Shown here piece by piece: positions 8,973 to 19,571 of a DNA stretch of 21,524 bases. The notes under the pieces were generated by a model. It saw only the letters and a program-made list of their open reading frames with translations, ran no database searches and had not been told where the DNA came from. Numbering within the stretch: the stretch's first letter is position 1; the number at the start of each line of letters is the position of its first letter. Made by a program: the position numbers and the translations under genes. Source of the DNA: Pholiota molesta (taxonomy: Eukaryota; Basidiomycota; Agaricomycetes; Agaricales; Strophariaceae); NCBI GenBank assembly GCA_014925825.1, contig JACGCK010000473.1, positions 1 to 21,524 on the forward strand, given 5' to 3'.

Positions 8973-11685
8973 TGATGCGAGATCGCGCGGCCGGTCAGTA
9001 CTCTTTGAGTACTTATGATTATGATTGCTCCTTGATGGAATACTTTGATGCAAACAATATACATATGTGAGCTTTGTGTAGAAATACTTGTTGCTACCTT
9101 CTTGCTATTTATACAAGAAACCCGGGAAGATGGATGATCGATAATGTGGGTTTGATGAACGCAGAGCAGCAGGATCATTCTATCCCTGGCGCAGTCTGGC
9201 GCAGTGCGCACATTTACATCACTTTTTAGCCGTTTCGTTTGAGTTCCATTCCACAAGGCATTTATTTGGTTTACATATTTGATAAGGCGGCTGGTAAGGT
9301 CCTTATGATCATTTTGACCGCTGGAGGGATCGTATATTAAACACATCATGATACGTAGATACTTACCAGATTTGAGGAGCCATATTGAGAATCGAGGTAA
9401 GTATGTAGTTCAGTCGGAGTGCCCCACACAACGGGGAGAAGCGGACGCCCGGGAAGCGTGTGGGCATGTGGGGAAGACGAAGAAGGTGTGCCTCTAACCA
9501 AGTCTCAGCAATTCGTGAAGACGACTGCCGTTGGAAGCCGCGGCAGGTTCGAGCTAGAAATTCCGCACCTCCGAGTGTCTGCCTCTGGAATGTGACCAGG
9601 ATTCAGGAGCCCAGGGCTGGACCAATCACACACGGCGAAAGTCGGCTAAATTGAGCACGTCCATTGGCCATCTGACATCTGTGCCGCGCAAATTATATTG
9701 TGAAGAAGGTTCTGGGAGAGCAGGAATGTATGTAAGTGCTCACGGCTGCCATCGCGAAACTATCCGAGCGTGTGTCGTGCTGCGTCGTGCTGTGTCCTGG
9801 GTATATCTGGTATATTTTTGGCTTTATCTGTCGAGTACACGGTCCCTGTCGGATGGATAGATGAGTAAAGACAGACCTAAATCAATAGACTCGGCTTGCC
9901 ATTCGGAGAGGGAATGTCCACTGCTTCGCGTATACATCCTGACGTTGACTTGAAGTGCAAACTTTCGAAGGCTCGACGAGATCGGAATCCGGATATTGGC
10001 CGCTGGCAAGCTGCCCGGGTAGTGGCACGATCGAGGCCTAGGATGGTAAGTCCGGTAAACATATAGGTGAAATGGACCTATTAAGCCTCGTAGCATTTTC
10101 CGTCTTAACGCGGGGTATATCTACGACCTAGATCAACTAGATCTGGTATGACATCTTATGGCATGCCCCAGGGCTTGATGTGGCTAGATGTATGTCAGCG
10201 CGGCGCTCATGTTTTACGGTAACGGTAGAAGGTGGGCTAGATGGTGGCGTTTAGATAAGGAATGTTATATAAGTACCCAAGTACAGGTCCGGGTCTGTGT
10301 GGGGTTGATGAGAATGGACATCCAGGTATGTGAGTAGATAGAACTTAGCGCTGCGCCGCCGCTAGATGGTATGAAGATGAAGCGCTGGGTTTCAAGTTGC
10401 TACATAGTTATCAGATGGATTGGACGGGTCCTGCAGTGCGATCCGTAATACGATCGTTCAGTCATGGCTGAGGGCTGTGGGCTGAAGGGCAAAATTGATC
10501 TGAGGGTTCTGTCGGTGGAGATAGGATCTTGGGCAGCTTTGGACACGCTGATATGAAAACTCGCATGGGGTAGGCATGATGCATGACGCGTTGACGGTGG
10601 ACAAGTTGTGTTGCAGTGCCCCAGCGTTATTTACCAGGCAAGTAATAACCTAGATTTGGTAATTGACCACTCCGGGCTGCAAACACGCCGGAGAACCTAA
10701 GGAAAACGCATATTGTAGTAAATGGTATCACATCTGTATATCTCTATCTGTTCATAGCTTGATATATAAGGGGAGCTCGTATCAGAACAAAGCTTAGGAA
10801 ATTTCAGTTTCCAGCTCTTGGTGGCCATACATATATTTGATAGACGAATCACCCGTGCAATACTCTTTTCACCCCAACAACAGTACTCTCTGCGCAATGA
10901 TAACATGTAGATCGATACTTTTGGCGTCTATCTCAAGTCTACCTTGCCTAAAACCTAAGAAAATCGACACTCCCACTCGTCTGATCTCTCTCCGGCTTCC
11001 TTCGGGCTCCGGAGGCGCGATCGACAGTACCGGCAATCAGCGCTTAATCAGCGACGAACTTTTTCAAGTTTTTCAGACACGAGCACGTGCTGATTCCTGA
11101 AACGCCTCGCGACAATAATAATTTCAACTGATCATTTATTATGATTGAATAGTGCCATGTACATTGTACCGCGTCGGGTCAGGATCCCTGAGGACGTGTA
11201 ATTTACGTCGAATGACATATATATATGGAATGGCACATTAAAATCTTACTGCAAACACTGGGAAGCCGACCAAGAGCAACAATTCAAGGACTTGACTGGA
11301 CGGAATCAAAAATTTCAATGCCAAGGGTGGAATAAACTGCGTTGCATTCCTCGGGTGAACTAATTTTGAAAAATTTGGGCAGCAAGAATGGTATCATTGA
11401 ATTAATAATCCCCGACAAATCGAAAACTCGATACAGCAGCATCAAGGAAAGGGCGCATGGTGTGTCTAGATAGAATCGTCCAGACAGAGAGGTGCAGTGA
11501 ACCTATTAGCATGCAATGGAAAGGGGAAATACATCATGGTATAACAACAACGGGTAGGGCACTGTTCGTCAAAGGTATTCAAAAAAGGGTAAAATTAAGC
11601 AATAAGCTGATCACAACAGGGAATAAGATTGAGGGCGGATGTAAGAAGGATGGAAAGGGAGAAGGCGGATTAGAGTCACAGAGGC
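8973..11685. other. Long intergenic stretch without a confident gene
   Basis: About 2.7 kb. It contains a possible two-exon minus-strand reading (9383 to about 9100, beginning MAPQI) and a 68-codon plus-strand frame at 10897-11100, 127 bp after a TATATAAG. Another TATATAA lies at about 10266. There is a duplicated 10-mer CTGGCGCAGT at 9186-9205, a perfect small hairpin AGTACTC-TTT-GAGTACT at 8998-9014, and several scattered GCTAGATG octamers (about 10190-10370). I found no tRNA, rRNA or transposase. The right end probably includes the 3' untranslated region of the SUR7-like gene. Confidence 0.45.
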
Positions 11686-12607
11686 TTATGAGCGACCGCG
11701 GATCTTGGCCCAGAACTTCCCGCTTTTAGATGTTTGCATGGGATAGCTGGTGGTCGCGCTCGATGAGCGGGAAGAGCGGCGGCCGAGGCAGACAGTGCAG
11801 CCTGCGAGAATTAGGAGGATGAACGACACGAAGGTTAGCCAGAAACCCGGGGCTGTTTTGGTGGTAGCCCCAATACCGAGGCCGCTAACAGCGTGTTTCA
11901 CAAGTGCGAACAACGCGATATCGATGGCGAAGGCGATCAAGGTGATGAGGGCTGCAGTGAAGGACAGGAGGGACGCGATTAGAGTCACGGTGATGTGCGT
12001 GGAGAAGGACAGAAGGAATGCAATGAACGTGACAGCGGCGGCTAGAAGGGAAATATAGCAAGAATGAACTTTAGACTCGGAGGGGCTAGAGATGAATGTT
12101 CATGGCGTACCAATAGGGTGAACGGCGAGTCCACGGGTCCATGAAGGCTTGATAGTGGCGGTTTTGCTGGTGTCAACAGCGCTGAAGACGGTCACTTCAT
12201 ATCCGTGGTCTGCATGATGTGTTTAGATTCATCCTCGTTATCAAACAGGAGGAGTGCGTACGTTTGGGACCGCATGTCCTCGAGCCGTCGGTAGTGTAAG
12301 CGCAAGCCGCCCTAGAGATGCATTCAGCAAAAAGATTATTCAAACGTTGTGATTTTTCCGCACCATACACCTAGCTATAAAATAGAAAATGTATGTGAGC
12401 TTGATTAGATGAAGAAAGAATGTCTAGACTCACTCGTAGCTCGGTCAGCGTCTGACTACCGGACAAACCACCACTTGCGCCTTTTGCAACTTGTACGCGG
12501 GTGATGTCGAGTGCGGGAAGGAAAGGCAGGGAGATGGCGGTGAGGACGTTGAGGACGAGGGCGGCAAACAGGATAACGATGCCAGGGATGCAGAACGCGC
12601 GGGACAT
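11686..12607 (-). CDS. SUR7/PalI-family four-pass plasma membrane protein
   Basis: Five coding exons on the minus strand (12607-12434, 12374-12364, 12311-12262, 12209-12111, 12041-11686) give 229 residues. The introns are 59, 52, 52 and 69 nt, all GT-AG. Residues about 8-30 form transmembrane segment 1 (IPGIVILFAALVLNVLTAIS). An extracellular loop carries the GVWAAC...C motif at about 60-75, with the G-x-W-x-x-C then C pattern typical of SUR7/PalI and claudin-like proteins. Exon 5 supplies three more hydrophobic segments (about 112-126, 130-160, 178-198), followed by a short basic Ser-rich tail (GRRSSRSSSATTS). SUR7 proteins mark eisosome/MCC membrane domains and PalI/Rim9 takes part in pH sensing; I cannot tell which this is. 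The second exon is only 11 nt but is needed to give the W-containing motif in frame. A TATAAAT lies about 45 bp upstream. Confidence 0.85.
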
Positions 12608-12650
12608 GATGCAGGCAAAGGAACGAGAGTAGAAGCAAGACGCGTTTTTT

Positions 12651-12657
12651 ATTTATA
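12651..12657 (-). promoter_or_regulatory. TATA box of the SUR7-like gene
   Basis: TATAAAT on the minus strand, within the longer AT-rich TATAAATAAAAAA, lies 44-50 bp before the start codon at 12607. This is a very short leader distance, so transcription may start close to the ATG. Confidence 0.5.
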
Positions 12658-14555
12658 TTCCCACTAGCGTGTGACAGTAACTATCATCAACTTTTGAAAT
12701 CACCGACGCGACCCCATTACAGAACCTTCATGAACTGCGCCACTAGTATGCAACTTACTTGAGCTTTACACGACCGAATCACCCTATTCCTATCCATTTA
12801 TCGAAATGGTATACACCAAAATTGCTTCAGAATTCTATTGTCAATGGTCTTTCAAAGTTGAATATTTTTTGCCCTCGTTCCACAATGACGTACACATCCT
12901 CGTCACCAGGATATCCGCCATCTCTTGTGCGCACTACCTACACCGCCTTCTTTCTAGGTAGCTAGTGCTCCATCTTTCCTGTGCATCTTCTTTCCCAAGA
13001 CCCAGAAGGACCCAACCCCTTTTCCGTGTCCTTCATCCCATAATTTCAAGGGGAAAAATGCCTGATGAAACAAGCGCTCATGGGGAACTTGCGTATATTT
13101 CAATCACGACATGAGATCGCCGGGCCAACGTCTGCCTGATATTTCCACATGCCGGCGCGAGCGCTTCGCCGCCTCGTTTGTTTTTCGTAACTTACTGCTC
13201 ACAAAGGCTGGCGCTAGAGGGATATAGCACATTGAAACCCAGATGCACGCGAAGCCTTCTGGATCAGAGCGCGTCTGAAATTAAACGCTCTAAAACGCGT
13301 AGTTCTGTGACGTTTGGGCTTTGTTGGGAGTTTCGCGCTGGACGGCGGCGCCCAGGTGCTTGCACAGGATGCTCGTCTCAACTTCTCTCAAGTTCGTGTA
13401 GAAACAGCACTCTACAGGACTGGATAAGGAATCATACCTACAAATGTACTTACGGGAGCTTGAGATCAACGCCCAAAGTTCCGAGTTGCTTTTGTTTCGT
13501 GTAAGCTAGATCTCTTAATCACGATCAATGCAACGGCGAGAATTCATAGTTGATAACTTGGATTTCCAAGTGGTATTTTCGTCTGTATTTGGGAAGTATT
13601 CAAGAAAAGACAACTGTAGTAGTCATGAAGTCGAGTTTGCAGCGCGGCACAGCCATGTATAGCGGTAGAAAATATGATGTTTCCAAGGAGGTGTGGTCGT
13701 TACTGGTGCGTTTCATGGAGCAAAAACTTGGTGCAACGCATCAATCTGAAGAGGTCGACCGTGTCGTTTTGTTCTTTTCCAACCATGGCGGCAATTGGGT
13801 TGGATTAAATCAGGGCGTGGTCATGGCCGTGCACTTTCGAAATCATGAGCCGCATACTATGATTGTACACGAATTCAACTTGTACATACACGATCGATAT
13901 AAGCATTCTGAGTTATTCATAGTTTAGTGATTGGTGGACGGCTTTGATTTTTATAAAAATAGATACACTGGTACTATGAATATCCTGTATTTGCGTGGCG
14001 CCCAGTGAGGGCAGAGTTGAAAATCCATTGAGAAACTGCTTCTAAAAGTTATCGTCGTATGAGCAGTTATGAACGTACTTTGGACTACTAACGTAGGTTT
14101 TTGTACTCCATTGACAAAGAAAGGATATAATTATCGAAGGCGAGGGCATAAGTTGGCGGTAAGTCGTCAAAAGCCTCATGGTATTCGACAATCATAACGA
14201 GCGCTCGAGCAGCAGTGGCATTCATTGGCTACAGAGCCACCTTTTATTTATCATTTTGCCAACTTTGTTTCTGAAGCTCTCATTGAATTTATTGTTGGTG
14301 ATATATACATTTATTCATTCATACCCTAACTGACTTGAGAGCATTTGCAAAGTGCTCGAACTTCAGGCGCTCGTGATGTTTTGTGGGTGATGGCCTGTGA
14401 TGGCACTGACGGGAGCAATTGGTCTTTAATTATCCCAAAATCATCCCACACTGCACTTGCAGCAAACGCCCATTGCATCGCAGCTTACCCGGTACAGCGA
14501 GCTTGATTTTCGTGATCACCGCGTCTTCGTACTGGACCTGCTGACGCATCGATCA
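12658..14555. other. Intergenic, no confident gene
   Basis: About 1.9 kb between the divergent SUR7-like gene and ERF4, so it includes both upstream regions. The plus-strand frame with ATG at 13625 (to 13927, 100 codons) has protein-like composition but no recognisable motif and no clear promoter. A 26-codon frame near 12884-12963 ends next to a GTAGCT and could be either chance or a lone first exon. The segment 13930-14500 is AT-rich, with no gene seen. Confidence 0.45.
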
Positions 14556-14564
14556 ATGCCATGA
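14556..14564 (+). promoter_or_regulatory. Two-codon upstream ORF overlapping the ERF4 start
   Basis: ATGCCATGA encodes Met-Pro-stop. Its TGA (14562-14564) overlaps the first main start codon at 14561-14563. If the leader includes this site, it could reduce initiation at 14561 or shift it to the second in-frame ATG at 14564. Confidence 0.4.
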
Positions 14565-16312
14565 TGCCAGACGCTGCTCTGAATCCCATTCCCCTTCTGC
14601 CAGCGGCGGAGGCTTCTGGCGACGCTCCTGACATTGAATCAACTTCGACGCCGGCGCTGCCTGATGCGCCAACACCCCCACCAGGTGTTCCACTGCCGTT
14701 ACCGACTGTTGCGCTGATAACCCCTGGTGCGAGCCCTGCGAGCTTGGACGTGGAGAGCACGGGCAGCGCTGGTGGTGAATCCGGCAACGGCCTGGACACG
14801 AGGGGTCATAATAACGAGCCGAGCGCCACCACCACCACCACCATCCACACCAACCCTAATAGTACTACTGCTACAGCCTCCGGTGCTGCTGACACCACCC
14901 CTATACCCCTACAATCCACACCACATAATACGCACGACGACGCTGAGACGAGCATGACGTTGGAGGGCGAGACGACGATGGCCGAGCGCACGCTCGTGGA
15001 GGATACTCCGGAGGACGAGGAGCAGCAGAATGTGAAGAAGACGCATGCGAAGGGCTTGTCTGGGAGCAGTTTCGGGTCTAGGGCCCCTGTGCGCGGGCAT
15101 GGGCAGCAGAAGTCGGTGGGGAGTGTGCGGCATGGCGACCCGCTACGGCGAGAGGAGGAGGAGGAGGCTGGGGAGGAGACGGTGCTGGAGGGGGATATTG
15201 TGGATTTCCGAGAGGCGAAGGAGTCGGAAGAGGGGGATAATGGGAGTGGCGAGGGTGCAGGGCAGGTGCTTGCGATCAGCGGCGAGAAAGGGTCCCAGCC
15301 GACTCGACGCCCGGCGCATCTGACGCTGGATGCGCGGGGCCCGTCGCCGACGCCGACGCCGTGGGAGGATATTGACCCGCCGCTGGACCATAACCTCAAG
15401 GCGATGGCGGGGTATTATTCTGTTGGTGTTCCTGGTCCGCCGAAGTTTAGGACGCTGCAAAACTCAGGGTGCGTGTTTTCACTTGGAGTCTGTGCCATGC
15501 TTATGGATATCTTAATTAGACATGGCTCCCGACCACTTATACCCAAGTCATCCTATTATTTTGGACCGCCTGGGCCTGATTCTGCGTATGGCACGGCGCC
15601 GGTTGGGCAGATTGGGGTGCATCACCCGCGGGAGGTGCTGAGGATTGAGCGTGACTATACCGGTGGAGAGCTGATACAGTTTGCGCCTATATACCCACTT
15701 GAGCTAGAGGGTCGGGTGAGTGGTTTTGACACAAGATGTTTTATTTTATTTTATGCTAATGCTATATCTATCGGGTGGGGAAGCTAACACCGACGCAGTT
15801 TCTGGAATCTATCAATTCGATTAACGAAATACTTATTTCGGCACATAGTTTACGACACTCGCTCTTTGACCACATGTTGGCGATATTGAGCCTGCAGATA
15901 TCGAAGCTGTTTGTGAAGACACACTTCGAAAAGGCAAGCCGGGATTCCGATGCCTCCTTTGTGTATTTTAGGATTAAAGGCTGATGTCGAGCATTTTCAG
16001 GAGATGCTCCGCCTACAAGAGCTGTTTGAGGAGCTGAATGCGGGAATGTACAACCCGGTAGGGCTGAATCTTCTGTGGCCCAGGGATGTGGCATTTCTTT
16101 ACGTGCGTATCGCTAATTGTTATTGCGGCGAGTGTTGTCTGATCGAGAGCCGTGTTGTGTTGAATTCTTTGCTTCGTTTTGTGGTTGCATCTGATGTTGG
16201 GTCGTGCTTGGACCGCGCCGGGGACATTTGGGTATGGATGATTTGTTGGGGGGTGCAGTTAGAGATTGAGTACTATGTGAGTGATGCAGCGTGGTATTTA
16301 GGCGAAGGCTGA
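14561..16312 (+). CDS. ERF4: Erf4/Shr5 (golgin A7 family) subunit of Ras palmitoyltransferase
   Basis: Five exons (14561-15468, 15520-15715, 15784-15933, 16001-16102, 16259-16312) give 469 residues. Residues 1 to about 275 are disordered and rich in Pro/Thr/Ser, then acidic. From about 277 the sequence becomes conserved: HNLKAMAGYYSVG, RIERDYTGGELIQFAPIYPL, ELEGRLTPTQFLESINSINE, then LNLLWPRDVAFLY joined to LEIEYY. This is the Golgin A7/ERF4 domain. Erf4 partners the DHHC enzyme Erf2 at the ER/Golgi to palmitoylate Ras. The introns are 51, 68, 67 and 156 nt. Intron 1 is a multiple of three without a stop, so reading through it would add 17 residues. Intron 3 begins GCAAGC (GC-AG type). An in-frame stop at 14513 supports the start. 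The last exon, 17 codons plus stop, is the least certain part. Confidence 0.9.
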
Positions 16313-16585
16313 CTGTGAGATGTGGAGTAGTGAAGATGATGGCATAGAGACCGGGGGAGGGAAGAGTGCGGCGGTCCGACGTGCGAGGAAGAAGTGCAGT
16401 GCGGGCAGACTAATAAATAAATTCATTCGGATGCACGGCTATTGTGATAAGAATATACGAACGGCGACGCACGGGGGTAGTGGCATTCTGCCGAGCGACA
16501 CGCAAAGGTCACGTGCACCCGGCTTTGGTGCTTGGTAATATAATATTGAGACTGTTGCTCTGAGCTCCCCGCCGTCGCTGCTCCC
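16313..16585 (+). promoter_or_regulatory. ERF4-bZIP intergenic region with CACGTG element
   Basis: These 273 bp must hold the ERF4 3' end and the bZIP promoter. A palindromic CACGTG sits at 16510-16515 inside the near-symmetric GGTCACGTGCACC, about 70 bp before the bZIP start. AT-rich TAATATAATATT follows at 16538-16550 and may act as a TATA-like element. CACGTG is the core E-box bound by fungal bHLH factors; its use here is inference. Confidence 0.45.
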
Positions 16586-18440
16586 ATGGACGCCTACCCC
16601 GACACCGCTCCCCTCTGGGGAAACTCAGATCTCACCCAGCTCCCAGACAGCGACTTCCTCGCCCTCCTCCAGAAGCAGTTCCCCACCACAGACGCTTCCC
16701 TCTTCATGGGCGGCTATGCCGACGCCGTCAACCCCCAGAACCTCTCCACCTACCCCCTCCCCAGCCTCACCCCGCCCTCAGAGGACAGCAGCCCCAGTCC
16801 ACCCGGCTCCAACCAGGACCAGCAGGAGGGTGACACCAACGACTACGCCCTCAAGCGCAAGGCCAGCGACGAGGACTTTTCCGACGATGGCCCCGCCCAA
16901 AAGTCCCAGAACACCTGTGAGCCTCAACACTCTCTCTATCCGCTTATCCCAGTCCTGATCTCGTTTCCAGCGTCCGATAAGAAGGGCGGCGCCGCTCGTC
17001 GCAAGTCTGGCGGCAATGTAAGTTTCCTGTCCACGCCCTTCTCTCGCCCTTCTCTTATCTTAAAGTCAAAAAAGGGCAAGGATGAAGGCCGCCTCATGAA
17101 GCGCAAGGAGCAGAACAGGGCAGCACAGCGCGCCTTCAGGGAGAGGAAGGAAAAGCATGTCAAGGATGTACGTCTCGCTTACAAATGTCTTTCCTTCCCG
17201 TCTTTTCTCATCCCCCCATCCAGCTCGAGGACAAGGTCGCGGATCTCGAGGCAAAGAACGAGCAGGCTGTCCACGAGAACGAGAATCTCCGCGATCTACT
17301 CACTCGCCTCCAAACAGAGAATGTCGCTCTCAAGCAGTCCTCTTTCACCTTTTCCCTCCCCAAGCCCTCTGTCGCAATCCCCACTCCCATCGAATCCCCC
17401 AGAACAACACAATCCATTTTCTCCGCACTTTCTCCGCAGTCAGTTGCCTCGCCCACCGCTTCGACCTCACACAAACTCACAAACCCGCTCGATTGGAGTT
17501 CTTTGACGACCTTTGATCCTGCCATGCTCAATCTCCTCGATGACTCTGTTCCCCAACCCACTGCTACAGAAAACGCAATGCAGATGGACTTTGGCTTTGG
17601 CGCCAACCCAGGGCTTTCCTCCAATGCCCCGTATACGACCATTGCCAGCAATCCCATGTTCATGTCCTTTGCCTCCACCTTTGACAATCTCTCCCCCGAT
17701 GCCTCCAATAACAGTAACAACACCAGTCCTGCGGCATCGGGTTCCAGCTCCAATGCATTCTCTCCCTTCAATTTCGATATGAGCGGCATTTCATCATGGT
17801 CGACACCCGCGACCTCCAATGATACCAATCTTGATGATCTCTTCTCGAGTTATCTCGGCCAGCCCGGTACGATGGATATGTCTCTGCTATCCAACTCGCC
17901 AGCCTCCATAAGCCCCGTCGCCCATCATCTTGCGCCACCTGCAGCATCATCGTCGTCGTCGTCTTCACCATCGCCGCTCGGCACGACTGGCTCCTCCGCC
18001 TTTACCCCGACAGAGCACCGCACAGGAACGTGCCCCAAGACCAAGAAGGAATTTGAGCAGAGGATTGAGAATGAAGGCCCCTCGCCATTTGCCCCTGCTG
18101 CAACCCCTGCATCCCCCGCAGCGCTACGGAAGAGCTCGGACGTCCTGGGCACTATGATCGCCTGCGCAGGCAGCAATTTCCCAAAGACCGCCAAGAGTGA
18201 TCAAAATATCGAGGTGCTCAGTGCGTGGCGAAGTATCAGAGCCGACCCTAAATTCAAGGTAAAGTTTGATACATGAGCATTTGATAAACAATCATTCTCA
18301 TCAAAGATCGCATATAGGACGCCGACATCAACGAACTCTGCTCCGAGTTCACGAACAAGGCGCGTTGCGATGGCACCAAGGTCGTCCTGGAGCCGCAGGG
18401 CGTGCACTCAATATTAGAATCGCTGTCGAAGAAACAGTAG
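16586..18440 (+). CDS. YAP1: Yap1/Pap1/Cap1-like AP-1 bZIP transcription factor
   Basis: Five exons (16586-16916, 16971-17017, 17066-17167, 17224-18258, 18318-18440) give 545 residues. The introns are 54, 48, 56 and 59 nt, all GT-AG. The basic region (about 138-160) holds NRAAQRAFR with Asn143, Gln147 and Phe150, the signature of the fungal Yap/Pap1 subfamily. The leucine zipper has L161, L168, A175, L182, L189 and L196. A long Ser/Pro/Asn-rich middle follows. The C-terminus resembles the Pap1 cysteine-rich domain: TCPKTKKEFEQ, MIACAGSNFPKTAKSDQN, then ELCSEFTNKARC. The four cysteines (about 430, 474, 513, 522) are the only ones in the protein. In yeast such cysteines form peroxide-induced disulfides that mask the export signal, so the factor accumulates in the nucleus and activates antioxidant genes. 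Intron 3 lies exactly between basic region and zipper. Confidence 0.92.
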
Positions 18441-19571
18441 CAGCTGCCCGAGGGTCATCCACCCATCCGAGCATGATGTTGTCTGTCGCAAGAGAATAAA
18501 CACACATAGAGACAGGACCGACCCACACACCCACACACAGTTACACAAGCATCGTCATCGCATGAGCTAGCCAATTCATATCATGTACGGTTTGGCCGCG
18601 CCAAAAAAAGCGTCTTTCTCTCCGCCGTCTTCAGCACTCATGGGAAAGGCGTCTGGGTAGTGAGAGGCGAGAGCAGACCATGTGGAGGCAAGAAATGGTG
18701 ATCCATACCCGGGCTTGTGTGTGTGTGTGGTACCGCCGCCCTCCTTTTCATCATTTTGCCCCTCCAGTCGCGCGGTCGGTGCAGGCAGCATGCCTACTTC
18801 TCCTTTCTGTTTTTTTCTCTCGTGTGTCGCCTTTTTATGCCTTTCTTTATGTTGTCTCAATGTTTTTCTTCCCTCTGTCTCTCTCATCTCTCTGTATCAA
18901 ATATCGTGCGGCCCTTTTTCTGCTCTGGTCTCGGATTGCTCCTGATTCTATTATTCTCTCCGTTTGTTGGCTGTATTTCTGGTGCCCACTCAAGTGCTTT
19001 CCACCTTCTCGGCTGGCATCGCCGCCCCCCCAGGTCCAATTGGGCGGGCCTTGTCGTTCGTTCTTCACCCGCGTGGCTTCGTGCTTGCCCAGGTGGGAAG
19101 AGTAGTGTGGGGGGTTCTTTGCTCCATGGCAGCGGCGATGATGGCGGTGGCGATCATTCGTTCCAATAGTATTTCGCTAATATCTGAAAATCTTCAACGA
19201 TTCATTCATCCGTTCATGACTGCATCCTGCTTCGTGGACATTTGAAGCACCGTTCAGTTTGTATTTCTCATCTATCGTATCATTATAAACCGCTGTAGTT
19301 CCCACCTTTTCGTACACCCCCTCCTCATGGATGAACACTTGAAACTCTATAGTAAAAATATGTCTGCATATATACAATTAACAAGAATGATATTTATTAC
19401 TTGAACATGTTTTTCTGCCAAGTACAAAGCAAGTAGAAAAGATGAGACGAAGACCGAGAAACCGCACAATAGGGAATACATAGACACAGTCAATACAGAA
19501 GAAAGGGACCACCAACAAAAACGAGTGCGAGAGTTACTAAAATAGGAGACTATACAAAGTTCATTACCACA
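18441..19571. other. Convergent 3' region between bZIP and SNF2-type genes
   Basis: This 1.1-kb stretch lies between two convergent genes and probably holds both 3' untranslated regions. It includes a (TG)7 tract at 18716-18729 and a strongly pyrimidine-rich plus strand from about 18730 to 19000. That skew creates long open but hydrophobic, low-complexity frames that I do not consider genes. A minus-strand frame ending at 18576 has a more protein-like end but no recognisable homology. Confidence 0.5.
18716..18729 (+). repeat. (TG)7 microsatellite
   Basis: Seven uninterrupted TG units lie at the head of a pyrimidine-rich tract. Confidence 0.8.

Noticed and set aside
9540..9562. GGTTCGAG resembling a tRNA B box
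   Set aside because: The following bases do not complete the B-box consensus or a T-stem, and no matching A box or cloverleaf is visible.
10308..10335. ATG shortly after a TATATAA, followed by CAG|GTATGT donor-like sequence
   Set aside because: The frame stops within a few codons and I found no acceptor or next exon with coding character.
13550..13927. Open frame of 125 codons (100 from its first ATG at 13625)
   Set aside because: Composition is fairly protein-like, but I see no motif, no partner exon and no clear promoter, so I could not support a gene.
14806..15460. Antisense ORFs opposite the N-terminal half of ERF4
   Set aside because: Ser/Arg-rich shadows of a low-complexity acidic and Thr/Pro-rich coding region.
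17208..17828. 206-codon antisense frame opposite the bZIP gene
   Set aside because: A shadow of the Ser/Pro-rich coding exon on the other strand.
18680..19245. Hydrophobic plus-strand frames resembling membrane segments
   Set aside because: Produced by a T/C-rich tract; no start context or family motif.
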